NCBI GenBank assembly: GCA_013152715.1
Contig: JAADFU010000190.1
Span: forward strand, 32,675 to 96,674
Length of the DNA stretch: 64,000 bases
DNA from: Calditrichota bacterium
GTDB lineage: Bacteria > Zhuqueibacterota > Zhuqueibacteria > Thermofontimicrobiales > Thermofontimicrobiaceae
Direction of reading: 5' to 3'
Shown: positions 51,532-59,972 of the stretch, one piece after another
How the letters are laid out: every line of letters starts with the position of its first letter
Position numbering within the stretch: position 1 is the first letter of the stretch
Position numbers and translations under genes: made by a program
The notes under the pieces: model-generated
The model's database searches: none
What the model was told of the DNA's origin: nothing
What the model saw: only the letters and a program-made list of their open reading frames with translations

Positions 51532-51884
51532 TTCAGTGATGATTTTGGCAAATTGAAAGCTTCTTGAAAAATGTGCGCAACTTTTTTGGGTAAGAATTTC
51601 CCCTTTTCGACGGAATCACGCGCTGCGGTCATTCGATTTTCTCAATTTCTGGGGGAGTCATGCGGATAGGCAGGTGGCGTTCATAATTTCTAAAAAAAAG
51701 CGAGCCGAACAATCTGGTCGGCGAAACCGTGGCATCCATTTGCTGCACTTCCCTGCTGTCTTCACCTGTCAAATAGAAGCCACGCATGAAATTTCGAGTT
51801 GCCAAATAGAAAACCGATTTCGCCTTTTCGCTTGTTCAGCTCACTTTTGCGTCTAATCTATATCAAATGGAGGACGTAATTTCG
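51532..51884. other. Convergent intergenic region, 353 bases
   Basis: It separates the end of the plus-strand operon from the end of the barrel-TPR gene. A GCCGA-x9-TCGGC inverted repeat lies near 51697-51715 but has no T-run. A 60-codon open frame (51674-51856, plus) has no ribosome-binding site and reads as low-complexity. No gene or clear terminator was recognised. Confidence 0.5.
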
Positions 51885-53222
51885 CTACAAACGATGCGCG
51901 TATTTTTGCGCTTTTTCAAAATATTCACTGTCAGGAAATTCATTCATCAATTTGTCAAACATTTGCGAGGCCAATTGCTTATCGCCCATTTTCAAGTAGC
52001 TCCGTCCCAACATGAGCAAAGCGTCATCTTTTTTGGGCGACTGTTGATAAGCGAGCACTTTTTCAAACGCATCTACCGCGCTGTCAAATTCTTTTTTTCC
52101 GAAATAGCATTCGCCTATCCAATATTGGCAATTACTTGCCAATTTGTGCGTCGGATAAGTCTGTAACAAAGAATTAAACAAATTGATTGCCGCATCAAAT
52201 TCTCGGGCGTAAAAATTTTTCATCGCCTGTTCGTAAGTGGCGCTGAAATCAGAAACATCTGCATTCAGCGACGCCGACATCGCAGCGCTTCTCGTGCTCA
52301 TATTTCCTTCCATTTGTGCGATGCGATCTTTTCGATATTGCAACTGGCTTTGCAATTCCTCAATTTCCAACTCTTTCTGTGAAATTGACTGATTCAGCTC
52401 ATCTACTTTTGATTTGAGCTGCACGTATTCGCTCATCGAATTATCGGCCGCCGATTTTTCTTCGTATTGATCGATCCCTTCTAACAATTTATTCAGATCG
52501 TCTGTGTTGCCTTGGCCCGCGTCCATATTGCCGGTTTGCGAACTTGCCAATTCCTCAATGGGCGTTTTATTTGCCACGTCGATATTTTTCCCTCTATTAA
52601 AAAAGCTTCCCTCGCGATAAAACGTCAACCCTGTTCTAAAATTCAAATAGCCGTCGTTGGACTTGCTCCATTGGCCATTATAGCCGCCGTCCAAATCATC
52701 CCCCGAAGTAAAGCGATAATCGACGGACGTATTTAATGCCATCCGCGGACTGAGTCGATACTCAAATCCTCCGCCAAACATCCAGGCGGCATCGAAATAA
52801 CCGCCGAAATAGTGACCCGGGAATCCGGGAGTTTTTCCGGGATCATGCCGGAACCAGATCGCCCCGAGACCGGCGTAGGCATAAGGGATAAGATTACCGC
52901 CGCTAGCCAGATTTACCGCCGCTTTTAAATCCAGATTGAGCACATCCGTGGAAAAAGTACATTTGTCAAAGATCAACGTCCCGTCACTTAACTCGCCATA
53001 TCCAAAAGAACCGATGGCAAAAAAACGCGGGCTGATGGCGTACTTGGCGTACCCTTCAAGGCCGCCGCCAACGCCGGTTTTTGGTTTGTCGCAATAAATT
53101 CGCTGGCCTCCCATGCCAAATCCCAATCCCAGCCGACTCGAAGACAATAATTGAGCTGATGCTGTTGAAACCAGGAAGCTCATAATGATGAAAATTCCCG
53201 GGATGAAAGTCATTCTTTTCAT
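51885..53222 (-). CDS. Outer-membrane beta-barrel fused to coiled coil and CpoB-like TPR domain
   Basis: The 445-residue product has a signal peptide (1-23, cleaved near ASA-QL) and an eight-strand-type barrel region with alternating aromatic/Gly-rich strands at 25-205. A Ser/Asn/Gln linker leads to a heptad coiled coil at about 263-308 and TPR repeats at about 326-443 (CQYWIGECYFGKKEFDSAVD; DDALLMLGRSYLKMGDKQLA). The last two parts match the CpoB/YbgF plan, where a coiled coil and TPRs link the Tol system to peptidoglycan synthesis. Here the barrel may replace a separate anchor. AGGAGGT precedes the ATG by five bases. Confidence 0.85.
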   Translation of the reverse strand: MKRMTFIPGIFIIMSFLVSTASAQLLSSSRLGLGFGMGGQRIYCDKPKTGVGGGLEGYAKYAISPRFFAIGSFGYGELSDGTLIFDKCTFSTDVLNLDLKAAVNLASGGNLIPYAYAGLGAIWFRHDPGKTPGFPGHYFGGYFDAAWMFGGGFEYRLSPRMALNTSVDYRFTSGDDLDGGYNGQWSKSNDGYLNFRTGLTFYREGSFFNRGKNIDVANKTPIEELASSQTGNMDAGQGNTDDLNKLLEGIDQYEEKSAADNSMSEYVQLKSKVDELNQSISQKELEIEELQSQLQYRKDRIAQMEGNMSTRSAAMSASLNADVSDFSATYEQAMKNFYAREFDAAINLFNSLLQTYPTHKLASNCQYWIGECYFGKKEFDSAVDAFEKVLAYQQSPKKDDALLMLGRSYLKMGDKQLASQMFDKLMNEFPDSEYFEKAQKYAHRL

Positions 53223-53288
53223 TGTATACCTCCTATTCGGCCCCCCACCGCGCTGTTTTGTTCAAAGTTGTAATTCAAGTTTGTAACA

Positions 53289-53813
53289 TTAGTTGAAATA
53301 GTCCCGCAGGTCTCTCGGCACTGCTTTGTCCACAGTCACCTTCGTCTCGCTGTACCGATTGTAAGCTTCGATCAGCTCTAAAATATTGTGCTTTAACTTT
53401 TCAACGACAATCTCCTTGTCAGGATTTCTTTTATTGACCTTTTTTCTAAATTCCAGAATTGAATCTCCCAGATGCTCGAAATAAAATTTCCTCAGCGAGC
53501 CGTGAACGAGTTCACTCACTTTGAGTTCCAATTCCCAATAGTGAGAATCTAATTTTTTCGCATAACTTTCAAACTGCATTTGCGCTAAATTTTTCTCGAG
53601 AGCTCCGTCAACGCCGTTGAAAATTAAGCTGCTAGATGATTCCTGAAAATAATCTGTGTCCAGAGCGAATTTCGAAATAAGAAATACTTCAACCGATTTT
53701 TTCTCCTCGGGCAAGGGCTTCCGATGCGTCTCGTATCTGATCACATTCAAATCCCTGTCATAACCGGCGCGAATCAGCAATTGAAATTTCGAAAAATAGA
53801 CAAGCTCTTCCAT
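53289..53813 (-). CDS. Hypothetical protein, 174 residues
   Basis: I do not recognise it. It begins MEELVYFSKFQLLIRAGYDR and is rich in Lys, Glu and aromatic residues, with predicted helices in the second half (NPDKEIVVEKLKHNILELIE) and no signal peptide, membrane segment or zinc motif. It is probably cytosolic. The ATG at 53813 follows GAGG by nine bases; the open frame continues upstream without conserved features. It lies 66 bases before the barrel-TPR gene on the same strand and may be co-transcribed with it. Confidence 0.7.
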   Translation of the reverse strand: MEELVYFSKFQLLIRAGYDRDLNVIRYETHRKPLPEEKKSVEVFLISKFALDTDYFQESSSSLIFNGVDGALEKNLAQMQFESYAKKLDSHYWELELKVSELVHGSLRKFYFEHLGDSILEFRKKVNKRNPDKEIVVEKLKHNILELIEAYNRYSETKVTVDKAVPRDLRDYFN

Positions 53814-54207
53814 CCCTTTCCGCCTCGATTTAGCACGCTTGTTTATTGTTTTTAATACAAATAACAAAAATCATGCCATCTGACAAAGTCAGTGCGCCCC
53901 ATTTTCAATGATATTATAATTTTAGTATTCACAAAATGTTAGATGGTTTTTAATTATATTTTTGTTTTACAAACAATAACAGCGAAACTTCAATATTGTT
54001 TCACAATGAAAATAACTTCCGATGAAGAAACAAAATTGCTTAAAATATTAACATAAGTGTATCTTAATGAAGCAAAACTCTGTGCGGGAATCATCCGAAA
54101 GGGAAGACAGCATGAGAGCGTTCAGGAGAAAAAATTTTGTTCAAAATTGAACCAGTTTTTCAAAAGCCTGTTTCTAATGAGAGATGGCGGCATCGGAGCG
54201 AAAAAGA
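53814..54207. other. Intergenic region, 394 bases
   Basis: It lies between the membrane TPR gene and the 174-residue gene, both on the minus strand. A perfect 13-base palindrome CTGACAAAGTCAG sits at 53880-53892, about 70 bases before the 53813 start. A weak promoter-like pair (TTGTCA-N17-TATTTG) overlaps it. Open frames in 54057-54293 have no ribosome-binding site and overlap the downstream gene's antisense strand. No terminator was seen. Confidence 0.45.
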
Positions 54208-55551
54208 TTATTTCAGGGCGTCTTTTTTTCTTTTGCTTTTTGGACCAGACTTCTTTTTTAAAGCAGAAAATGAAAATCCTTTTTTGCGTTTAAGCTTTGT
54301 CTTTATTTCATTGACTCGTTTTTTTGCCATTTCCACTCGTGGTGTCATTTTTTCGGAGGCAACTTGAATAAAACGAAGATAGCTTTCGTACGCCTTGCGA
54401 ATTTTATCCAACGTATCCAGCGCAAGGGCTCTGTTAAACCAGGCTTCGGCATAATTATCATTGAGCTTTATTGCCCGCTCGTAGCATTTAACGGCATCTC
54501 GAATACGGCCGATTTTGTTTAAAGTTATGCCCAGGTTGTTCCAGGTAAATTCTGAGTCCGAATTCAATCGGATCGATTTTTCATAGGCAGCGATAGCCTC
54601 GGAATCGCGATCAAGCGCAGTCAGAATGTTTCCCATGCGAAAAAATATCTTTGCATGGTGCGATCTCAGTTTGACCGCTTGCTCGAAACAGCGAAGTGCT
54701 TCGACTAACTTGTTCAACTTCTGGAGTGCAATTCCTTTGTAATACCAGGCGTCGAAATTTCTTCCGTGCAAAGAAAGCGACTTATCATAATACGCTACTG
54801 CTTCGCGATATTTTTCCATCCTGAAAAGCACATTGGCCTCGCAAAACCACACCTCATATTCATCAGGATTCAATTTAGCGGCTTCTTCGTATTTTTTCAA
54901 GGCATCTGGCAGACGATTCAATTTTTCCAACGCGACAGCTTGATTTATTTTAGCTTCATAAAAATTAGATCGAAAATCTTCGGCCTTGCGGGCAATGATC
55001 AGCGAATCTTCGTATTGAGCGGATTTAAGCAAAACTCCGCTTTGATTTAAATAGCCAATACCGGATTCCACCAAATTGCATGAAAGATCGTATTTTTCCA
55101 GCGCTTCCTGAAATTGTCCTTTTTCAAAAAATTCGTTGCCTTGCTTGAGTAGCTCCAATGCCTGCACTCTGTCAGAAAGCGGCGCTTTCTTGTGCAAATC
55201 AATATCTGACTTGATCAGATTAGCGTCCCGTATCATCTTAAAATAATCGTTATTGCTTTCCGTGGTCAGATATCGTTTAAGGCGTTGGGCATCCGCAGCG
55301 CTCACTTCTTCGCGGAAATCCCGAAAAATAAAAATAATATCAGTGATGAAAATTATGACCAATGCCAGCATGATCAGAATAATATTTTCCGGCAGGAGAT
55401 GGTTTGTCCTGTCCAAATAGAGAGTTGCCCCAATTATGAGAATTCCAATGATGTTTATTGGCAGAAAGGAGTGGTATTTGAGAAATATTCCGACGAAAAT
55501 CAACAACAAAAAAAAGAAACCGACGACTGAATTTATAATCGTGAAATACAT
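54208..55551 (-). CDS. Membrane-anchored tetratricopeptide-repeat protein
   Basis: The function is unknown. The 447-residue product starts with three hydrophobic segments (about 5-25, 30-46 and 56-77), then a helical linker, then about eight TPR units from residue 130 to 400, for example YLNQSGVLLKSAQYEDSLII, AWYYKGIALQKLNKLVEALR and TWNNLGITLNKIGRIRDAVK. It ends in a very basic Lys/Arg-rich tail. The TPR part is probably cytosolic, judging from the basic tail. It has its own strong promoter and no close operon partner. Confidence 0.88.
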   Translation of the reverse strand: MYFTIINSVVGFFFLLLIFVGIFLKYHSFLPINIIGILIIGATLYLDRTNHLLPENIILIMLALVIIFITDIIFIFRDFREEVSAADAQRLKRYLTTESNNDYFKMIRDANLIKSDIDLHKKAPLSDRVQALELLKQGNEFFEKGQFQEALEKYDLSCNLVESGIGYLNQSGVLLKSAQYEDSLIIARKAEDFRSNFYEAKINQAVALEKLNRLPDALKKYEEAAKLNPDEYEVWFCEANVLFRMEKYREAVAYYDKSLSLHGRNFDAWYYKGIALQKLNKLVEALRCFEQAVKLRSHHAKIFFRMGNILTALDRDSEAIAAYEKSIRLNSDSEFTWNNLGITLNKIGRIRDAVKCYERAIKLNDNYAEAWFNRALALDTLDKIRKAYESYLRFIQVASEKMTPRVEMAKKRVNEIKTKLKRKKGFSFSALKKKSGPKSKRKKDALK

Positions 55552-55632
55552 CCGGAAATTCTCCTCGCATTACTATTGAAATCTCTAGCAAAAATCCATG
55601 AACAAAATTGATTAGCGCAGTATTTGTCAATC

Positions 55633-55661
55633 AATATAATTAATTTTCATAAGATTGTCAA
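55633..55661 (-). promoter_or_regulatory. Promoter of the membrane TPR gene
   Basis: On the minus strand, TTGACA (55656-55661) and TATATT (55633-55638) are separated by 17 bases, near-consensus. Transcription would start near 55626, leaving a leader of about 75 bases before the ATG at 55551. Confidence 0.75.
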
Positions 55662-55782
55662 GAAATAATTCGCTAAAAATTTTGAAGTTAGTGAGCGCTT
55701 GCAAGCGAAGGTTTGTAATTTTGAGGAATCAATTGTTGCCACAGATCGCATCTCATGCGTTCAAGTTAAAAACAGTAATGAC

Positions 55783-55810
55783 CTGCCCGATTTATGATCA
55801 AACCGGGCAG
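55783..55810 (-). terminator. Possible terminator after the PspC/LiaF-like unit
   Basis: CTGCCCG (55783-55789) pairs with CGGGCAG (55804-55810), with three further A-T pairs inside the 14-base loop. On the minus strand a run of five T follows about ten bases later. The late T-run makes this only moderately convincing. A smaller CTGTC-GAAAT-GACAG hairpin lies next to it. Confidence 0.45.
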
Positions 55811-55839
55811 CGCTGTCGAAATGACAGAGACGACGCATT

Positions 55840-56370
55840 TCAATTTTCGTCAATTCCAGGCCGGCGCAAACTATTGGCAATAATACCCAGCCCAACAAAA
55901 ATAAGTATCACAGGCCAATAATCAGCGAAAAAATTTCCAATTTCCCAGTCAATTATCGATAATTTTCTCAATAGGAGAATTACGCCAAAAAATAGAAATA
56001 GGGAAGCAGGAATCAGCGATCCCTGATCGCGAGGATTTACCAGGAATAACGCCAAAAAGGCAAATCCCAAAATGATCAGAAAAATAGGCCAGACCTCGCG
56101 GACATAATAAAACGGAATGAGATCATAATTGCGCAAGGAGAAAAACAATCCGAGCAGGAGCAAAATTGTGCCGGGAAAAATGGCACCTCGATCCTTTTTG
56201 TCCGGCAACATCGCTTCAATCACGAGCCAAATACCCAATACTAAAAGAATCAGCGGATAAAGCTCGCGCCAACCAAAAAAGTTTGGCATTAATTTGTACA
56301 ATAAAAGAATGATGCCTAATAGTATTAAAAAAACTCCCGGGAAAAGAGCAGATTTTTTTCTGTGTGCCAT
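55840..56370 (-). CDS. LiaF/LiaI-type multi-span membrane protein
   Basis: The 176-residue product is almost entirely membrane-embedded, with about six hydrophobic segments arranged as three similar two-helix units (FPGVFLILLGIILLLYKLMP; FPGTILLLLGLFFSLRNYDL; IPASLFLFFGVILLLRKLSI). This repeated pattern matches the LiaF/DUF5668 transmembrane region found in envelope-stress proteins. There is no soluble domain. It starts ten bases after the PspC-domain gene and is almost certainly co-transcribed with it. Confidence 0.85.
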   Translation of the reverse strand: MAHRKKSALFPGVFLILLGIILLLYKLMPNFFGWRELYPLILLVLGIWLVIEAMLPDKKDRGAIFPGTILLLLGLFFSLRNYDLIPFYYVREVWPIFLIILGFAFLALFLVNPRDQGSLIPASLFLFFGVILLLRKLSIIDWEIGNFFADYWPVILIFVGLGIIANSLRRPGIDEN

Positions 56371-56379
56371 AGCTTTCTC

Positions 56380-57174
56380 CTATTCTTTTCCTTCTTGTTT
56401 CGATTTAGAATCAGTGGTGTCCTTCGATTCTTTTTGCTCGGGGATTTTTTTGACGCGTCGCGCTCGCGGTTTTTTCGGAGGCGCAGCGGCCGTTTCAGTC
56501 GGCTTTGGCTGGGGTGGCGTTTCCGGTATGGCAATCATCCAGACGATGTAGACGATAGCGCCAATCACTAAATTCGTCGCTAACGTAAAAACGACCCACC
56601 CAATTCTGATGAGCACCGGATCGATATTTAGCCTATCGGCTAATCCGCCGCAGACGCCGCCAATTATTTTTTCGCTATGAGAACGATAAAGCCGCGCAGG
56701 TCCCGCGTGTTTGCTTTTTTCGTCAGTTTCCTGGTGCAGCACATGAACCAAATATAAAATACCGAGCAAAATGATGATCAACGGCCAAATCACATCCCAG
56801 TCAAACGGCCAGAATCGAAACCAGTACCAATTAAACGGAATAAAGGGGAATATTTGCCAATCCCACCGATGGGCTAACAGCGTTATTCCCAGAATTATCA
56901 ATCCGACTCCCCAATAAAGCGCCGTATTCTGTGGTTGCTTGCGGTCAGCCGCTGATTGAGACGGGTTCTCACGCATCACAATGAGACTGACAATATATAT
57001 CAGAAAACCCCATCCGTTCACGAAAATTAATACCAAAAATAGAATGCGAATAATAACCGGATCGATATTAAAATATTCAGCGAATCCTCCGCATACTCCG
57101 GCAAAGATACGATCAACCTTTGAGCGAAAAAGACGTTTGGGTTCCGATGTCTGACTGTCTTTTGATATTGGCAT
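56380..57174 (-). CDS. Tandem PspC-domain envelope-stress protein
   Basis: The 264-residue product has two PspC domains: residues 12-70 (KVDRIFAGVCGGFAEYFNID) and 161-218 (SEKIIGGVCGGLADRLNIDP). Between them are two hydrophobic segments of LiaF type (about 86-143). The tail from 219 is Pro/Lys/Glu-rich and probably disordered. PspC proteins sense or transmit envelope stress in the phage-shock response. No pspA is present in the window. The two domains are about half identical, suggesting an internal duplication. It leads the two-gene unit with the LiaF-like protein. Confidence 0.9.
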   Translation of the reverse strand: MPISKDSQTSEPKRLFRSKVDRIFAGVCGGFAEYFNIDPVIIRILFLVLIFVNGWGFLIYIVSLIVMRENPSQSAADRKQPQNTALYWGVGLIILGITLLAHRWDWQIFPFIPFNWYWFRFWPFDWDVIWPLIIILLGILYLVHVLHQETDEKSKHAGPARLYRSHSEKIIGGVCGGLADRLNIDPVLIRIGWVVFTLATNLVIGAIVYIVWMIAIPETPPQPKPTETAAAPPKKPRARRVKKIPEQKESKDTTDSKSKQEGKE

Positions 57175-57236
57175 CTCGTAATCCTTTCCTCATTAAATTA
57201 CTGAGAAATTTAGTTCATTGAATTTTCTCTATTAAA

Positions 57237-57263
57237 TAACGGAAAAATGCCAAAGTTGTTTCA
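57237..57263 (-). promoter_or_regulatory. ECF-sigma-like promoter before the PspC gene
   Basis: On the minus strand, TGAAAC (57258-57263) and CGTTA (57237-57241) are 16 bases apart, the spacing and boxes typical of ECF sigma factors such as sigma-W (TGAAAC-N16-CGTA). No sigma-70-type pair was found here. The start would be near 57230, leaving a leader of about 56 bases before the ATG at 57174. Confidence 0.4.
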
Positions 57264-57397
57264 ATTTATTTCATATTTCTGGAGTAATAATTCTTGAAAT
57301 CAACTGAGATTTCGCTACCGGACACTTTTCTATGGATGAATAATATTTCGCTTCTCGTCAGAATGGACTCTTTCATCGCTTCCCATCCCGAATTATC

Positions 57398-57436
57398 GAA
57401 AAAGGGAGAAAATAAGCACCATTTTCTCCCTTTTTC
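57398..57436. terminator. Bidirectional intrinsic terminator
   Basis: Arms 57398-57413 and 57421-57436 are perfect 16-base inverted repeats (GAAAAAGGGAGAAAAT and its complement) around the loop AAGCACC. The GGGAG core is flanked by A- and T-runs, so it can terminate in either direction. It lies 24 bases after the stop of the secreted multidomain protein on the minus strand. Confidence 0.85.
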
Positions 57437-57459
57437 AAGTTACTTGAGAAAATTTTTCC

Positions 57460-59712
57460 TTATTTGAGGAACAGCATTTTCATTGTTTGATTGAAATCGC
57501 CTGCCTCAATGTGGTAGAAATAGACGCCTCCGGCCACAACTTTGCCAGTGTAATCTTTGCCGTCCCAGGAAACTTTGTACGTTCCCGGCGCTTTGTACAT
57601 GTTCACCAAAGTGGCAATTTCCTGCCCCAGCATGTTGTAAATTTTGACGCTCACGTGGCTCAATTTGGGAATTGAGTAGGTGATCATCGTTGTCGGGTTG
57701 AACGGATTCGGATAATTTTGTTGCAAAGTGAAATTATCCGGAGTCACGCGTCCTTGAATAAGTTCATCCACAGCCACTCTCAGCGGCGCTTCTTCCACTG
57801 GCAGTGGCGGATCTAACTGAAATGTATCCACGGGGAATGTCCAGGTATCCGGATAAGTACCGTCGCTATTGGGGTTAATGTAGCGCGTGCGATAACGTCC
57901 GAAATCGAAACCGCCGCCCTCAGTGATATCGTCTGCGCCGTAACGAAACGCATATTCCATGCCATAAATAGTCGGGCCGTGAATCTCCAATGTCCCGGTA
58001 TAAATGCCATCGCTGTTGTCATCAGTAAAAGTGACAAGCGTTTCATCGTAAGGGGTAATTCCCTGCCCGATTGCCCAATGCGGATCCTGCGGAATCAAAG
58101 TCACAGTATCAGTCGCCGGATTGAACGGAGTAGGCAGACTCATCGCCGGGTTCATATCAATTGTAAATGTCACGGTAACAGTTTTTCCCTCGGGGATTAC
58201 GCCGCCATGAGGAATATCGTTCATATACTGCAACGGAGCCATCTGATCATCGGTGCCTTCAAAGACAATAGATCTATTGCCGCCGCCGCGGGTATAAGGA
58301 ACTTCATATCCCCAGTCGCCATTGCTCCATAGAGTTTTGTCGTTATAATTCAGATAATATTTGTAATTCATTTCCGAGCCGACAATACCTTCTACCGACA
58401 TAAGTTTTTCGTAAATCATCATTCCCGGCACTCGTTCCAGATAATCGCCGGAAGCCCAGCCATTAAATCCGCCGCGAATTTCCAGTGAATCCAGGTTACG
58501 ATCGAAGAAACCAGCATCTTCCCATACCTGCATGTCCACGTTGAACAAAATGGCGCCCGTTTTGGTCACGCCGCTGAATTCGTCATCGTCGTCCCAAAAG
58601 ACCACCGGCAAAGTAGCGTCAGCCATTGGATTGTCAAAATAACGATTGCCGCCGCTATTATCAATAACGTGATCTTCCCACATATCTGTGCCATCGGCTT
58701 TGTGAATGACGTATTTGTAAAAAATTGTGGGATCAGTGCCGATATTGAAAGCGCCGGTGTAAATGCTATCGCCATCCGCATCAGTACATTCTTCGTTATT
58801 GCCAGACCAACCGTTAAAACTGCCGCGCACAACAACGAGATCGCCATCGTTTGGTTTAAAAACTTCTTCGCGCAGCTTGATGCTCATATTTACCTGAAAA
58901 GTCACAAAAACATCCGCCGGTGGCGTATAGACACTATCTCTGTCAAAATAAGTCACGGGAAGAGTTTGACTTCCGGTATTTGCAAATTCTCGATTCGGAT
59001 CAGATTCCCACACGTCCGATCCATCGGCTTTGTGAAGGACGTATTTGTAGTAAATCGTCGGATCTGTGCCAACGTCAAAAGTACCGGTGTAAACGGTGTC
59101 GCCATCGGCATCAGTACATTCCTGATCATTGCCACTCCAGCCGTTAAAACTTCCGCGAACGGCAACAATATCGCCCGCGCCGGGATCAAAAGTCATTTCC
59201 CGCTGTTTAATACTCATGTTTACCTGAAAAGTGACCATGCTGGCAGCAGCCTCAATAGTAAACTTTCCGTCAGTTGTGGTCGCAGCCGGATCGCCTTCGT
59301 TGAACACCATCTTGTTGAAATGTATCGTCGTGGTATCGCCGGGATTTCCGACAACGTCAAAATTAATGTAGATGAAAACGCCGCTGCCGGACATGGCGGC
59401 GGTGCCTGCGCCGACCAGATTGTATTGTCCGTCCAGGTCATTCACCGTAGGATCGCTCCAGGACTCCAAAATTGTCCCAGTGCGGCTAAATCCGGTTGCA
59501 TCGAGCACATTCTGATCAAAAGTGACCGACATATCATAGGCTAACACATTCAGGCCTGTGACATCGCTCACCATGATGGGAATGGAAATGCTGGCGCCCG
59601 ATTGAGCCATCGTGTCCGGAATTGTTAGCGTTATCGTCTGACCGAACGCCGTCACAGCTCCAAAAGCAACCAGGATCACCATCAATACTGGTAAAAAATT
59701 TCTTTTACTCAT
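57460..59712 (-). CDS. Secreted multidomain protein with cohesin-like domain and type IX-like sorting domain
   Basis: The 750-residue product has a signal peptide (1-24, ending FGAVTAFG) and a cohesin-like beta domain at about 26-155. Three E-set/CBM48-like domains follow: 160-263 and 270-375 are near-duplicates (both VTFQVNMSIK..., VRGSFNGWSGN, ECTDADGD), and a divergent one spans 388-495 (EIRGGFNGWASGDYLE). A further beta domain covers about 513-635. Residues 660-750 are a sorting domain (NFTLQQNYPNPFNPTT; GVYFYHIEAGDFNQTMKMLF). Glycan binding is inferred from the domain type. The ATG at 59712 has AAGGAG seven bases upstream; an in-frame TTG at 59775 would spoil the signal peptide. Confidence 0.88.
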   Translation of the reverse strand: MSKRNFLPVLMVILVAFGAVTAFGQTITLTIPDTMAQSGASISIPIMVSDVTGLNVLAYDMSVTFDQNVLDATGFSRTGTILESWSDPTVNDLDGQYNLVGAGTAAMSGSGVFIYINFDVVGNPGDTTTIHFNKMVFNEGDPAATTTDGKFTIEAAASMVTFQVNMSIKQREMTFDPGAGDIVAVRGSFNGWSGNDQECTDADGDTVYTGTFDVGTDPTIYYKYVLHKADGSDVWESDPNREFANTGSQTLPVTYFDRDSVYTPPADVFVTFQVNMSIKLREEVFKPNDGDLVVVRGSFNGWSGNNEECTDADGDSIYTGAFNIGTDPTIFYKYVIHKADGTDMWEDHVIDNSGGNRYFDNPMADATLPVVFWDDDDEFSGVTKTGAILFNVDMQVWEDAGFFDRNLDSLEIRGGFNGWASGDYLERVPGMMIYEKLMSVEGIVGSEMNYKYYLNYNDKTLWSNGDWGYEVPYTRGGGNRSIVFEGTDDQMAPLQYMNDIPHGGVIPEGKTVTVTFTIDMNPAMSLPTPFNPATDTVTLIPQDPHWAIGQGITPYDETLVTFTDDNSDGIYTGTLEIHGPTIYGMEYAFRYGADDITEGGGFDFGRYRTRYINPNSDGTYPDTWTFPVDTFQLDPPLPVEEAPLRVAVDELIQGRVTPDNFTLQQNYPNPFNPTTMITYSIPKLSHVSVKIYNMLGQEIATLVNMYKAPGTYKVSWDGKDYTGKVVAGGVYFYHIEAGDFNQTMKMLFLK
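58590..59235 (-). repeat. Internal duplication in the secreted protein gene
   Basis: Codons 160-263 (58926-59235) and 270-375 (58590-58905) encode two similar E-set/CBM48-like domains, showing a tandem duplication of about 330 bases. The copies share VTFQVNMSIK and VRGSFNGWSGN with few changes between. Confidence 0.8.
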
Positions 59713-59781
59713 GTGGTCTCTCCTTAATTTTGGTTCACTCGTTTGATTTTGTTTTTTGCAAAAGCTACCCCTCAAAAAATC

Positions 59782-59886
59782 TTACCACCTCCTTTCATAA
59801 ATATTTACTATGTTAAAAACAATGTAAAAATAACCTTTGCCCACCTCCTTTCTTAATTTAATATTTTGATTCAATTCTTCTGCCAT
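59782..59886 (-). CDS. Possible small leader ORF, 34 codons
   Basis: An ATG at 59886 lies seven bases after GGAGAGG and opens a 34-codon frame beginning MAEELNQNIKLRKEVGKGYF, ending in TAA at 59782, about 70 bases before the secreted protein's ATG. The frame contains two copies of GAAAGGAGGTGG, a near-perfect complement of the 16S rRNA 3' end. I do not recognise the peptide. It could be a translated leader regulating the downstream gene, a small protein, or chance; the good ribosome-binding site argues mildly for translation. Confidence 0.35.
   Translation of the reverse strand: MAEELNQNIKLRKEVGKGYFYIVFNIVNIYERRW
59787..59855 (-). repeat. Duplicated GAAAGGAGGTGG motif
   Basis: The plus strand reads CCACCTCCTTTC near 59785-59796 and again near 59841-59852, followed by TAA or CTTAA. 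On the mRNA these are two 12-base sequences complementary to the end of 16S rRNA, 56 bases apart, neither with a start codon at normal spacing. Confidence 0.7.
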
Positions 59887-59943
59887 GTTCTGACCTCTCC
59901 ATTTGTTGGCGCTATCCAGCCCTTGCGTAACTTTTGTATTAAA

Positions 59944-59972
59944 ATTATCCATTTGTCACAATTGCAACTCAA
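59944..59972 (-). promoter_or_regulatory. Candidate promoter of the secreted protein gene
   Basis: On the minus strand, TTGAGT (59967-59972) and GATAAT (59944-59949) are 17 bases apart. Transcription would start near 59937, upstream of the small leader ORF and just after the PorV/PorQ gene ends. Confidence 0.45.

Noticed and set aside
51674..51856. A 60-codon plus-strand frame in the convergent gap
   Set aside because: No ribosome-binding site, no domain, and residue composition typical of noncoding DNA.
59713..59775. An upstream TTG start for the secreted protein at 59775
   Set aside because: It would place 21 polar residues before the signal peptide, its spacing to GGAGG is 12 bases, and the ATG at 59712 has an ideal ribosome-binding site.
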